From Gymnothorax reevesii (Eukaryota; Chordata; Actinopteri; Anguilliformes; Muraenidae), in contig CM056573.1 of the NCBI GenBank assembly GCA_029721435.1, positions 49,512,501 through 49,576,500 on the forward strand: a stretch of DNA of 64,000 nucleotides, written 5' to 3'. The notes under the pieces were generated by a model. That model worked only from the letters and a program-made list of their open reading frames with translations. It made no database searches and was not told the DNA's origin. Within the stretch, counting starts at the first letter, position 1; each line of letters starts with the position of its first letter. Of this stretch, positions 1-11,588 are shown piece after piece. Both the position numbers and the translations under genes were made by a program.

Positions 1-439
1 CAAAATGCAGAATGATCACAGATTACTGAACAGTACAAGTATGCATGTCCTGGGATTTGGAACTCATGAATATCTCGGGTAAAGAAAACTGAATAGTCTG
101 AAGCACCTGCACTGAATGTACTGCCTTTCACAAAAGTAGCTCTTTCAAGGTAGAACACAACTCCCCTCCGCACACACACAGTCAGACACTTAAACCATTA
201 AACTCCATCACTAAATTTAAATTATGGACTGAGTATAAGTTCGTTAGGTGCCCAGCGCAAAGGTGATGTCCTCTTGAGACAGCTTCCCATCCGTGTTTTG
301 AGCCGAGGAGCAGCATCACGTGACTATCACTGGATGAAGCACATTGATGGCACGAAGAGATGGATAATTCTGAAGGTAAGAACAGCACAGAGACAAAACC
401 ATATTCACTATTTGGTAGAACACGGATATTGAAGTTATG
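1..439. other. Unassigned non-coding sequence
   Basis: I see no exon, RNA gene or clear repeat boundary here. A short CA-rich stretch lies near 170-180. The minus-strand open frame at 182-388 has no recognisable motif and looks like chance. Confidence 0.4.
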
Positions 440-2454
440 AAGCTGTAATTGTCCAATGGGTCATTCCACGCCAAACGTCCGAATGCCCCCGCTCGACCAT
501 CTCAGATTTGACCGAAAAAATTCCAGGAGGTTCAAACACTTCCCAGTAAGAAAAGTCCCAAATTTTAGCTCCCAACTCCTTATAGTTTTGTCATAAAAAA
601 ACATTTTGTCAACTACCCCCTGACCCGTTTGAGCAGAGTTTTCTGGGGAGCCACTCTCAGATTGTTGTATCTACAAAGCTATTTAAGGTAGGTCCTTCAA
701 ATTTTCAAGGGTTGAAATCTGGCAAAAGTACTTGTAGAATATGGACTTTTACACATGTGCTTTTGGTTTATTACAGAATTCTGGGGGCTTGAATTTGCTT
801 GAAAATTCTACTCTTCAAATAAGACTGCATATTTGAGGGACTGTGGAAAGTGCAATTTCAAAGACAGAGGTTTGATATTACACATACACCTTCTCACACA
901 TGCTTTGTACTTTGTATTTTAAAACTGGCCCTCTGTGATGAACGGTTTAGAAGATATTACGGTTTAGAAATTGAAAAAATAAATTTGGTGCCATCTTTGG
1001 CATGTTATACCAAAAAAATTACCGTACCCTGCAACATAAAATTGACTGATTTAGAAAGACTAGATGTCTGTTTTTAACATATCCAAAATTCGTTATTGTG
1101 TTTTGCCTTATTTTCGCTAAATGAAATTTTGAAATTTTGTTTTTTGCAGACATGTTCCCAGCTTCCTCATTTATGTGCTCTCAAAAGCAGTGGTGGTTCT
1201 AGAACTGGGAATTGGGGGGGCACAGACACGTCCATTTACGACAATTAGTCCTGGCTTGTTCTCAATCATTTTCCTTTCCTGACACATTTTCCAATTTTCA
1301 TAATTGAGAACTGAAGACACGGTTGCTCTCCATATGCGATCGAACAGCAATGAAAATCACGGGCGAAATTCTGTACAGAAAAATAATTTACATATCAATT
1401 GGTCAGTGCTTTGCATTGATTGATCAGGTCCGCGTTCCAATGACATAACGCCTTTCACACTCGGCGTGGGTTGATTAAAAAAAATAAAAAATAGGCACTT
1501 GGCAGTTTAATAGGCAGCGTCCTGCTCAAGCCATTTGCACGAGAGTTGACAGGAATGCAAATTTGAATAACGTTGATTGAAATATAGCAAATATGCGTCC
1601 AGATGAATGATCGTCTTCTTACGTAATCGGGGAGAACAAACAGCACCTGTTAAGTGCAGAGCGCTCTTGGAGTGAACCTTTTGTTAAAACCTTTTGTTTT
1701 GTCAGGACTAATAACAGTTTTGAACAGATGTTTTGTCACAATTCTCAGTTCTGGTTCCGCCACTGTACTGAATTTAGCCCATGATTTCTTCGCTGTTCCA
1801 TCACATATGGAGAGAACCCGTGTCTTCAGTTGTCAATTGCGATAAGTGGAAAACGCGTCAGTAAAAGAAAATGATTGAGCACTAGCCAGGACCAATTGCT
1901 GTCATAAAGGGACGTGTCGGCACGCCCCCAATTCCCGGTTCTAGAACCGCCACTGCTCAAAAGGCTGAATTTATCATCAATGGCACGACTTGCAACATGT
2001 CTAAGACAGACATATTCGGAAAAAGGTTAAATCTTGGTAATCATATGCTATGTGGTTCTACTTTGCACAGGAACCTTTAGTACAGCATACCCGTGTCTGA
2101 ATCTGCTCACTGTAGGACCCATCAACATCCTCCTTTAGGCGGTCAGTAGAAACAAACACAGAAAAATCTTTGCGGTATTTGTAAGTAGATATGTTCTCTA
2201 TAGACTGAAGTTTCACCCTTGTGAAGCCAGAGGGCGCTTCCATTATAAACAATTAGTTTCCAACGGTGCGCCAACGCAAGATTAATCCGTAATTACGCAT
2301 AATTTTCCAATATTTATGCATCAATTTCATGTCCAGTGCGTGTAATTACTCATTGCTTATCAAGTGAAATATTTATTTGTTTCCTTAAATAATTCAAAGC
2401 GGCGTTTGAAATCACAATAAACACGATATATTAAGCAATGTTCGACTTAACATC
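440..2454. repeat. Dispersed fish repeat interrupted by a MITE
   Basis: The text from about 450 (a 'gggtcattccacgccaaa' start) resembles a dispersed repeat I associate with fish genomes, from memory only. It is interrupted at 1188-1955 by a hAT-type MITE: the flank reads continuously if the MITE and one 8-bp duplication are removed. 1956-2454 is further AT-rich flank with no exon. The right boundary of the repeat is not visible. Confidence 0.35.
1188..1955. mobile_element. hAT-type MITE with long terminal inverted repeats
   Basis: The ends are inverted copies. The left end starts CAGTGGTGGTTCTAGAAC and the right end, reversed, starts CAGTGGCGGTTCTAGAAC. The similarity runs about 180-195 bp into the element (left to about 1370, right from about 1760). 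The 8 bp before it (1180-1187, CTCAAAAG) is repeated exactly after it (1956-1963). An 8-bp duplication with CAGTG-type ends is the hAT signature. The 768-bp body has no transposase-length frame, so it is non-autonomous. The arms have diverged by several substitutions, so the insertion is not very recent. Confidence 0.85.
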
Positions 2455-2457
2455 GAC

Positions 2458-4040
2458 TTTACTCTGCCTTTATTCAAAATTTTTCAGAATTCCTTTCAGA
2501 CTTAGTTTTAAGCTATGATAGAATAGTTATATTGGGCGACTTTAACCTGCACTTTGAGAGGGCAGATGATTCTCGAACATCCGCATTCACTAACATTTTG
2601 GAGTCAGTTGGCTTCGCTCAGAGTGTTGTTGGCCCAACTCATTTTCATGGTCACACTTTAGACCTGATCTTAAGCTTTGGCATTGACATTGGGCAGGTCA
2701 GGATTCATTCACATAATCCCACTTTGTCTGACCATTTTCTTATCACCTTCTGCTCACAATTGACCCACCCTGCATTGTTAGAAACTAGGATGTACACTGG
2801 TCGTAGTTTTACTGCAACAACTTCTACAAAATTCACTGAGGTTTTCCCATCTTATTTTGAGCATCCAGTCAGTGCCTCCTCTCTTGACGATACAGCAGAA
2901 AAGTTTGCTGATGCTGTCCGTTGTACCCTGAATGTAGTCGCGCCACTGAAATATAAAAAGATCACTCAGAAGAAGAGGCCAGCCCCATGGTACACTGACC
3001 AGACAAGGACACTAAAGCAAAAATCTCGTCATCTAGAACGCAAATGGCGCTCCACTAAATTCCAGGTATTCCATAGTGCTTGGAAAGAGAGCCTTGTTGC
3101 TTATAAGCATGCTCTCTCTTGTGCAAGGTCCTGTTACTTTTCAAATCTCATACAGGAAAATAAAAATAATTCTCGATTTCTGTTCAAAACCGTGGCTAAG
3201 TTAACTAACAATCATGCTGCAAGTAACCCTCAAATTCCAGTCTCTTGCAGCAGTGATGATTTTTTAAATTTCTTAAATGGCAAAATTATTGGAATTACAG
3301 AGAAGATCACTGCTTCCTTACCAGTTTGCGATGGTGTTTCTCATGATATGGAGTCTTCCACATTACACACAAACCAGTTTGAGTCCCTTTCTTCTATATC
3401 CCTGAGTGAACTAGCCAAATTAGTTGTTACTTCCAAATCATCTACTTGTATCTTGGATCCCATTCCCACAAAGCTGATGAAAGAACTCCAGCCCATTCTT
3501 GGCGGCCCATTTCTTCACATAATTAATTCTTCTTTGATTTCAGGTATTGTTCCCACTTCATTTAAGATGGCAGAAATCAAGCCGCTGCTTAAAAAACCAG
3601 ATTTGGATCCCACAGTCCTAGCCAATTATAGGCCAATCTCAAACCTCACATTTTTATCTAAGATCCTTGAAAAATGTGTTGCCCAACAGCTCTCTTCTTT
3701 CCTGCAAACTAATGAGGTATTTGACAGTTTTCAGTCTGCCTATAGAAAGCATCACAGCACCGAAACAGCCCTCACTGTTGTAGTAAATGATCTGCTTCTC
3801 TCTGTGGATAGTGGCCGCATTTCTGTTCTCGTCCTTCTCAATTTAAGTGCCGCCTTTGGTACAGTAGACCACCATATTCTTCTTCGTAGGTTGGAAAAAT
3901 TAGTTGGTATTTCTGGACTTGCCCTTTCATGGTTTAAGTCTTATTTGTCTGATAGATCTCAGTTTGTCCGGGTAAATAACAAATGTTCAAGGTTAACGAG
4001 GTTAACTTTGGAATACCTCAAGGATCTGTTCTGGGCCCTT
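2458..4040 (+). pseudogene. LINE endonuclease C-terminus and RT fingers/palm (broken)
   Basis: The frame shows the end of an apurinic-type endonuclease: GDFN near 2535, and LSDHF near 2725, where the SDH catalytic motif sits. Reverse transcriptase follows: 'NYRPISNL' and 'LSKILEK' near 3625-3670, 'FQSAYRKHHSTETAL' near 3730-3770, then motif A. Motif A reads 'LLNLSAAFGTVDHH', where L2 elements have Asp at the AFD position, so the catalytic aspartate is lost. The methionine at 2532 is internal and not a real start, because the coherent frame extends upstream. Reading continues in another frame from about 4000, where 'GIPQGSVLGPLL' appears. Confidence 0.85.
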
Positions 4041-4056
4041 TGCTTTTTCACTATAC

Positions 4057-4960
4057 ATGCTTCCGCTTGGAAATATCATAAGTAGACTTGATGTTAAATA
4101 CCATTGCTATGCAGACGACACGCAGCTCTATATATCCTTTAAACCGGGTGAAAATGATCCGGTTACTAGATTAGAGATGTGTCTGAAAGCTGTTAAAGCT
4201 TGGATGATGCAAAATTTTCTTTCACTAAACCCAGATAAGACTGAAATATTGGTACTGGGTCCCAAATCTCTTAGAGACTCATTCGTTAAGTTCTCTCTTA
4301 ACTTAGATGGCCTCTCTGTTTCTGCCAGAGCTGTCGTTAAAAACCTTGGTGTGACTCTTGATTTAGAACTCTCTTTCCAGGCTCACATCAACAATATCAT
4401 CCGAGTGGCTTTTTTCCATTTTCGAAACATATCTAAACTTAGAAAAATGTTGTCTCTTCAAGCTGCTGAAAAATTGGTTCACGCATTTGTGTCTTCTCGG
4501 CTGGACTATTGCAATGTCTTGCTGTCTGGTTGCACTAGCTCAGCCCTGAAACGTCTTCAATTAGTGCAGAATGCTGCAGCTAGGGTTCTGACTAGGACTA
4601 AGAAATATGATCACATTAGCCCGGTGCTCAAAAATCTTCATTGGCTGCCTGTAAAATTTAGAATTGAGTAAAAAATACTATTACTAACTTACAAAGCCTT
4701 AAATGACTTGGCCCCGGAATATCTTTGCAGTCTTCTCATTCCTTACTCCCCACCAAGATTACTTCGTTCACAAGGTGCTGACTACTTGAAAATTCCAAAT
4801 ATATCTAGAATTACAATTGGAGGCAGAGCGTTCTCTTAAAAAGCACCAATTCTATGGAACAATCTCCCAAGATAAATTCGAGCTTCAGACACACTCTCTG
4901 TCTTCAAGAGCAGGCTGAAAACTTATCTTTTTAGTCAAGCCTATGATTAGTTATGTATTG
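4057..4960 (+). pseudogene. LINE RT motif C and C-terminal domain (broken)
   Basis: This continues the same polyprotein after at least two frameshifts between 4000 and 4060. It carries the RT motif C 'YADDTQLY' near 4110, then 'WMMQNFLSLNPDKTEIL', 'KNLGVTLD' and 'LDYCNVLLSG', all characteristic of the C-terminal half of L2/CR1-type RTs. A stop interrupts it at 4669-4671, but the frame goes on (for example 'TYKALNDLAPEYL') to about 4950 with more stops. Motif C itself keeps both aspartates. Confidence 0.85.
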
Positions 4961-5021
4961 GCTCTGGTGGGACTGACTACAACCTTGATTTATGACATGT
5001 TCACGATATTGGAAGCCAGTG

Positions 5022-5340
5022 TTATGTGAATCCATGTGGAACCGGTGGCACTGAGCCTGCATTGACGGTGCCAGTGGGGCTTGCTACAGCCTTAGTCACT
5101 GGGGAGGTCCATATGGTACTGGTGTAGTGTTAAGCAAATCCATGTGGAACCGGTGGCACTGAGCATGCATTAATGGTGCCAGTGGGGCTTGCTACAGCCT
5201 TAATCACTGGGGAGGTCCATATGGTACTGGTGTACTGTTAAGCAAATCCATGTGGAACCGGTGGCACTGAGCATGCATTAACGGTGCCAGTGGGGCTTGC
5301 TACAGCCTTAGTCACCGGGGAGGTCCATATGGTACTAGTG
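5022..5340 (+). repeat. 108-bp minisatellite, about 3 copies
   Basis: The phrase 'tccatgtggaaccggtgg' recurs at 5031, 5139 and 5247, giving a regular 108-bp period. Each unit includes 'ggtgccagtggggcttgc' and 'ggggaggtccatatggta'. The copies differ by only a few bases. The array sits inside the 3' untranslated part of the LINE. Confidence 0.9.
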
Positions 5341-5968
5341 TCTAGAAAATCTGAAGTGATCTTCCTGGAATAAGTGTAGGGCCTCTGTGCTGCTGGAAGT
5401 GGATGGAGCGGTGTTGACTTTTTTCTGACCAGTCAGCTCCTAAATTCTCATTTGGCACATGACACAGGACTGTATTTTTATTAATATGCAGTAGTTTTAT
5501 CCAGTGCCTCACCCCACTTTTTTCTGTCTTTCTCCGAGGATCTCTCCCTCCACAACCCTGAGTCCTGGACCATCCGAGCCCTGGACCTCACCATGAGCGC
5601 TGGCTGCTGCTGTCCTGATCCAGTCCTGCACCATCCTTGGCATGCCACTTCCTCCAGCAACTGATAGCACTGTTTCGATGGACTTTAATCCGACTCTATT
5701 GTCTCATCTTCTTACCTAACTAGCTAGCCCGCGGAGGATGGGCTTCTCCACTATAGCCGGGTTCCTCCTGAGATTTCTTCCCACTGGGGAGTTTTTTCTC
5801 ACCACTGTTTGAGGATTTTTCTCCCTACTGGGAGTTTTTTGCCTCATTTGCTGCAGTGGGGAATAGGCTGGGCACTGCCCTTTCAGTAACTCATCTCTGA
5901 CTGTAAAGCGTCTTTGTGACAGTTTATCTGTGAAAAGCACTATACAAATAAATTGAATTTGAATTTGA

Positions 5969-6100
5969 ACTTAAAACGAAAACAAAAGACATCTCCGAAT
6001 TAGGGCTGTCACGGCGAAGAAATTCCCACCGCGGTGATTCAGGGTGGCTTAATAGCGCGGTATGCTATTGCCCGTTTAGTCTATTTATTTAGCAAATTTA
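5969..6100. repeat. Short dispersed repeat fragment
   Basis: The stretch 'gggctgtcacggcgaag' to 'gcggtatgctattgcccg' resembles a common fish dispersed repeat (from memory). Its boundaries and family are unclear. Confidence 0.35.
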
Positions 6101-7400
6101 TTTTTAAATGGTGTCTACACTTTTCAACTTTCAAATTTTCAACTCATTGCAACATTTCTCTCAAACTTGGCTTAAACGTGTTTTTAAAAGAAAAAAGATG
6201 ACATCACTTTGGTTACAAACATTCACATTTTTTTCTGTAGGGCACGACGTTTCCATCCACCAAATTTGCCAAATAATGAGCGTAAATATTGTCGTTCAAA
6301 TTACAATGCCTTCTTCGTGTCCTTTTTTAAGAACGAAAAGATAAAAAAGAACACGGAAAACAAGTCCCTCACCCAAGAAAAAAAGATAATTGTCGACAAC
6401 CATGTTTACTGTTCTGTGACGGTGTGCGCTCTAGCTCGTGTGAAAATACACTGGTTGGTTTTGGAACTTGACACCTATGTACAGATCGGCTGGCACGGTG
6501 CGGCAACGCTAACGCATCGGTATTGGAATGGTTGGGACTATTTCAAAATGCTATTGGAACCTTGATACAATGCTAGGGGAACGGAAGACAATCTGGTTGA
6601 AACGGTGAGGTAGAAACTGGGTCGGATCAAAACGTTACCAGATCGGTATGAGAATGGTAGGGAACGGTATCAACGGTATGAGAACGTTACGGGTGCCGGG
6701 CAAATATTGGCGACCTTTCACTCCTGATGCATTAGCATTGCGCTACTGTTGCTTATGTTCCATTAACGACTCATCAGTTCTCATAACGATGTGCTAAGAA
6801 TCCATTCCCATTCATTCAGAACGGGAGGGGAACGGCCCAAATTTTGAACATGCAGCCAAAACTCAGCCATCCAAACCGTTCCTACCATTTGAAGGAGTTC
6901 CGTTAACGTCCAGTGCCGTTCCAATAGGGCTCCATTAAGGTTCCCTCCCGACCTCTCCCATTCCGGTACCATTCCTTGATCGGTATGGGAATGGTAGCTT
7001 AAACGGTTGTGTGGGATGGGGGCTTAAGGTAAGCTATATGCCAAGGCTTCATGCCAGAGGTTTGGAAGCAAGGCCAATACAGGTCAACTTCAAGTTTCTG
7101 TTCACAATTCCTTTCTTAAAAACCAGTATGAAATCTATGGATTTTGGGATGTATTTGCTGGATGATTAGACTTTACTTTTATTGACATGCACCATTTTCC
7201 TGCATTTACCTTTAGATACTGTATACATTGATGTTACCAGACCATTGTTGAATTAATGTTCACAAAAGAAAGGAGGGGCTTAGTTTTTGGGTTGAGAAGA
7301 TTTGCAAGAGTCACAACTTCAGTGAAAAAGTAAAAAACAAATCACAGTTTTCATTATTCACTTTATGTCATGGTTTACAGCCCACCGGATGCCAACGACA
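6101..7400. repeat. Degenerate repeats around a 'cggtatgggaatggta' motif
   Basis: Variants of 'cggtatgagaatggtag' and 'gggaacggtatc' occur near 6520-6700. Reverse-complement variants such as 'cattcccattc' and 'ccattccggtaccattcc' lie near 6800-6980. The layout suggests a decayed inverted repeat or cluster of short repeats. The open frames here have no known motif. No element ends could be fixed. Confidence 0.4.
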
Positions 7401-7964
7401 ATTCGGCGGGCACTAGGACCATGGGCCTAGAAATATGGGCCTGATAATTTGAGTAAAAATGTATTCTGAGAAGTGACTCTTTATATAATAATCATGTTTA
7501 TTTTGTTGCAAAGTATGCCAATGAAACTATGATCTTTTTTTTTTTTTTTTACAAATTTGATTTTGCTCCCAAACTTTTGACCTGTAGTGCATACCTTTTT
7601 ATAACAGAACAGACATTCCACTATCCATAAAAAGCAGGCAGTTTGCTGCCCTAGATTGAACAGAATAGTGCAACAAATGTTGGCAGGGGGTCTACCGAAG
7701 TGCTTGAGTGGTTTGAATTTTAAATGAGCTAAAAACTTAGCATTCAATTTTGTTGAATACGGTATAAATTCTAAAGCAAAAAGCCACATTGAGCAAAATG
7801 CCACCACATGCAGTATTATTAGCAAAGAGTAATGTTTACTCTTACTAACCAATGTGGCAAACAAACTCTGTGACCATCATTGCTATGGTTAACCTGAGAA
7901 TAAAAAACCGTCAGCCAGATGTTACTTCTGACCGAAACGTGCTTGATGGTGCTTTCTGCAACCT
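7401..7964. other. Unassigned sequence with poly-T tract
   Basis: No coding signal. A run of about 18 T occurs near 7533-7550. A minus-strand frame at 7481-7864 has no recognisable domain and includes low-complexity Lys from the poly-T, so it is treated as chance. Confidence 0.4.
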
Positions 7965-8637
7965 GGAAACCCCAAGGCCTGTAATTCCTTCACAGTGATT
8001 GTTGGGGATTTTGTTGCTTCTCTCAGCATCCTCCTCTCAGTGTTCTGCAGGGCAAAATGCAGTTGCATCTTCTACCCTTGAGGTTTTCAACAGTTCCATA
8101 TCTTTGGAAGTTTTAAATAATAGCCCTGACAGTGCGCTGTGGCATATTCAATTGTTTTTTATCTTCTTGTAGCCATCACCAGACTTATGAAGGTCTATGA
8201 CCATCTGTATCTTTCGAACTGACAAATGTTTTGTTTTCTTTATGGTGTTGGATGACAAAGGGATATTGCACGTGTTACCTCATTTTTAAACCCTAGTGAG
8301 ACAAGAAGTGAGATAATGGTTCAATATAGTTCCTTAACACTTAAATAGATAAAACTTACAAAAGTGGAATTTAATCCCTAGTTTAATTTTGGTCGGTGTT
8401 ATTAACAATAATCTAAAGGATTCCATTAACCGTGAAGCCGTGATTTGGAAGAAACTGATTTTCCATTAAATCAGTAAATGATTTTGGTTGGTTCCATTGG
8501 AAGATTAATATTTGGCAGTATTTTTATAGCAGTATAATAACATATTGTTATTTAGAGTTTCTCCATTAATGTTTTTATGATTTTTTTACCATTTGTGCAT
8601 TGCCAGTGAGGGGTGTCAGTAATTTTGTAGCCCTCTG
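7965..8637 (-). mobile_element. Truncated Tc1-like transposon (N-terminal transposase)
   Basis: Read on the minus strand, 8260-7965 encodes a decayed Tc1 helix-turn-helix region. Pieces such as 'LNMPQRTVRAII', 'NFQRYGTVENLKG' and 'CRTLRGGC' match the usual order of the paired-like DNA-binding domain, with several stops. The outer end (reverse strand 'cagagggctac...ctgacacccct') resembles the terminal repeat of the better-preserved Tc1 element at 31645-33244 and abuts a TA at 8638-8639. The catalytic DDE half and the other end are missing. Confidence 0.7.
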
Positions 8638-8639
8638 TA

Positions 8640-9229
8640 AATACCATATTTAGCAGCATTTAATGCATAACTTTCTACTTCAAGGTGGAATATTGAGAAA
8701 TATCAGCTAATTGCTGTTCATGCAATCTCATAATTTAGCCTTCATCTTTGACGCAAAGCGTCAAATGTTTTTCTTATCAATGGCAACGCAGCATATTGAT
8801 AGCCTATTTGCTTAGTAAATTAAGTCAATTAGTTGCGTGATTCTTAATTGGAAATGGGTTGACAGTAAATTTGCAAAGTATTGTCACTAATAGCAGACAG
8901 AGTTTTATTTCAACATAAGCAAACTTGACATGTGGACCTGAGTCAGCAAAACCGCATTTTGAAAAATGTTTCCGTTATAGTATCAAGCTGATTGGATGCC
9001 AAATATAAAAAATATCCCACTCCGTAAGCTACAGGAATTCAGAAGCTTTGAGAGACATCAATGTTTTATGTGACCATTAATGTGGATTGGAAAATGCTGA
9101 TTAAGTATTGGGATGAACAACAATGCAAGCTAAGGGAAATGGACGCTGGCCTAATTCTACAAATTAATGCTCACAACTGAGCAAATTAACTCTTAGTTGC
9201 TCATTAGAAAACACAAGTGTTGCTAATAA
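8640..9229. other. Unassigned AT-rich sequence
   Basis: No exon, RNA gene or repeat boundary seen. Confidence 0.4.
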
Positions 9230-9460
9230 ATGTGGCCATGTCCCCCGCCAGGTCACGGTAATCGACTAGGGTCGGCGTATCACACGAATACACATTGAAG
9301 CCAAAGATGAATGAAATCACTCAAATCATTCTTGAGATATCGCGTTCACAACAAACGGAACGTGACGGACGAACAGATGGATGAATGGAGCTGAATACTA
9401 TGTCCCCCGCTCTGCTTGCTACCGCGCCGGGGGGGGGGGGGGACAATAAATGGGAACAGG
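9230..9460. repeat. Dispersed repeat with 'gtcccccgc' ends and a G14 tract
   Basis: 'atgtcccccgccagg' near 9238 and 'tgtcccccgc' near 9401 bracket text with 'gagatatcgcgttcac' and 'cgtgacggacgaacag'. This resembles the family represented near 61440-62160. It ends with 14 consecutive G (9429-9442). Confidence 0.45.
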
Positions 9461-10120
9461 TTTGGCGAACTAATGTACTTTAGGGCGAACAGAAAGCACG
9501 ACTATAATCCCACTGATGGCAAGCCCAGGGAGGAAGAGCTTAAATTTCATTTTTCAGTGTTTTTACATTGGAGAAAATGTTCTTTTTAACTTGACCATGG
9601 ATGTTAGCTCTGAAGTGGTAGAAACTTTATGATTGCATTTCTGTCTTAACCACTCCCGTTATGCTTTAAACTTGTTTGTCTTGTAGACAAATGAATCTGC
9701 TGGAGTTGGTTGCCTTACAGGACTGTGAGTCATTTTCACTGCCCTCTCTGAGAGAGGACCATTATGCCACCAAGCTTACATGGACAGGCGTTTACAGTTG
9801 TGCCACAGGATTTCTGCAATTTTCCCTCTGGTCATCTTGGAACCCTCTTTCTTCATTTGCACCAGCAGTGACCTCAGAGTCTTCTGTTTCTCTACCAGTT
9901 GAGACATTAGTCTTCACATTTAAAGTTAGTGTGTGTGTTTGGGGCATTTGTTGGTGACTTCGTTCATGAGGATGTTTAATATGAGAACAGCAAAGGTCGA
10001 TGTCCTCTTGTTTCAGAACAATGGATTAGCTACATTTGCATGGCATTTAGGGTCTGTTATCTACAGCTGAAAAAAAGGTCACACTTATTCATAAAAATTA
10101 ACTGTTTAAAAATGCATTCA
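9461..10120. other. Unassigned sequence
   Basis: A frame at 9676-9957 has no family signature I recognise and no supporting splice structure. Nothing else seen. Confidence 0.35.
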
Positions 10121-10345
10121 GATGAAGTCAGATGTTTACATACACCTTATCCAAATATATTTCATCTCAGTTTTTTTGCAATTCCTGGCAAAATATAATG
10201 AAGCAATCTGTCTGTGAACAATTAAAGGAGAAATAACTTGTCTACACAAAGTAGATGTCCTACCAAAACTATAGTTCAAAATGAAATCAGTGGAATGATT
10301 AAAAAAAAATTTGAAGATTTCAGCTTAAGTGTATTCAAACTTTTC
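10121..10345. mobile_element. Sleeping Beauty-type Tc1 deletion remnant
   Basis: The left part reads 'tgaagtcagatgtttacata' and the right part 'aagtgtattcaaacttttc'. These are opposed versions of the salmonid/Sleeping Beauty terminal repeat (from memory). The internal text 'aaagtagatgtcctaccaa' and 'aaaactatagtt' matches the inner part of the same IR/DR structure. Only about 225 bp remain and all transposase is lost. Confidence 0.55.
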
Positions 10346-11423
10346 ACTTTAAATTTGGACCGTATGTACATGGATAAATTTTGCCTGCAATTTTATTTGC
10401 CTTTATTTTCTACCTGGTGCCTCCCTTCAAAGAAGGGAGTAATATGCCATCTAATCCTGGCTTCCTCTATGCAGCTATGTAAAGAACAGACCATGCCACC
10501 AAGTTTTGCCGGTCTATATTCTCAAGTCAATGTGCAGCCTATCCAATTTATGATTTGTGTCATCCACACTGTGTTGGCATGCTGCTGGCTTCTGTCAAAG
10601 GACGGTTCTGGTGTATTGCCAATTAGTTTTTCTAGATTTTGATTAATATAAAGAAATTTCTCACTTCAGTTCCAGAGACTGCGCTCAAGAGGTCCTGCAT
10701 GATGTTAATGTGGGAGAGTTCCATAACATTCCTAAATCTAAAACTGAGATTAAAGCCAAATATGCTTCACTTTAATGAGAATCAGGTAGAGTTTGACATT
10801 TGTCTTGAATCGGTTCTTGTAAAGCTTAACAATAATCTCTAATATTATCCAAGTCTAAAACACTCAATGATCATGTTTTTGATGGTGTAAAGTAAGTTTT
10901 GTTAAGCTGTTTATTTGAAAATATTATTATTTATTAATAATAAAAATAATATTATTATTATTTTTATTATTATTATTATATTTGAAATAAACATAATGAC
11001 AAATCTATCAGATTCCCCGTTGATGGTTGCACTCATGAAGCTCACTGCACATGTTACAAGTGTGCAAAACTCAATTGACTTGAGAATTCAACATGTGATA
11101 GACTACCTCTTCGATGTACTATTTCAAGAGATGAGTTGTCACAATGGAGTTACTTCTAATTGGCATTGGTGACATTGGTTATACAATAGCAGGGATGTGT
11201 CAGGGGGAGACAAGATTTCTGTTTGGGTTGAAAAGGTCATTATCAAAATCCCGAAGAAGATCAAAAGCTTCAGCCACTATCAGGCAAGATGTCCCAATGG
11301 CTGTTGGATAACTATTTTCATCAAACTTAAAATTTGACTATGAGGCTTTTAAAACACTAAATCTACAATCCCTCCCCCAAGAGTTTGTCTTCAGCAGCAC
11401 ATGTACTTAACGGCATTAAAAAT
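10346..11423. other. Unassigned sequence with an ATT-rich tract
   Basis: Several short open frames occur but none has a recognisable domain. 10918-10985 is a low-complexity A/T tract dominated by ATT and TTA. Confidence 0.35.
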
Positions 11424-11588
11424 GCAACGGTGAGGTATGTACTGTCTTTGCGGAAAATTGAAGTCTCAATTGATTTTTATTGCTTTTCCAGTGAGGCACG
11501 AGTGGAAATTAAGAAAAGCGCGTGGTATTGTTATCCTGGCTGCGCCATGTGAACGCGCCAAGGATTTCAGTAATAACATTGAGCTGTT

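Larger units (their letters stand above)
2455..5968 (+). mobile_element. 5'-truncated, decayed L2-type LINE
   Basis: A non-LTR retrotransposon in the fish L2 style, truncated at its 5' end inside the endonuclease domain. It runs through endonuclease, reverse transcriptase and C-terminal regions into a 3' region with a 108-bp minisatellite. It ends in TTGAA-type short repeats (about 5953-5968), the usual 3' tail of L2-like fish LINEs. The coding part is broken by frameshifts near 4000-4060 and by stops after 4671. It cannot make protein and is a genomic fossil. Confidence 0.85.

Noticed and set aside
7481..7864. 127-residue minus-strand open frame
   Set aside because: It has no domain, starts beside a poly-T tract and lies among repeats; no splice or homology support.
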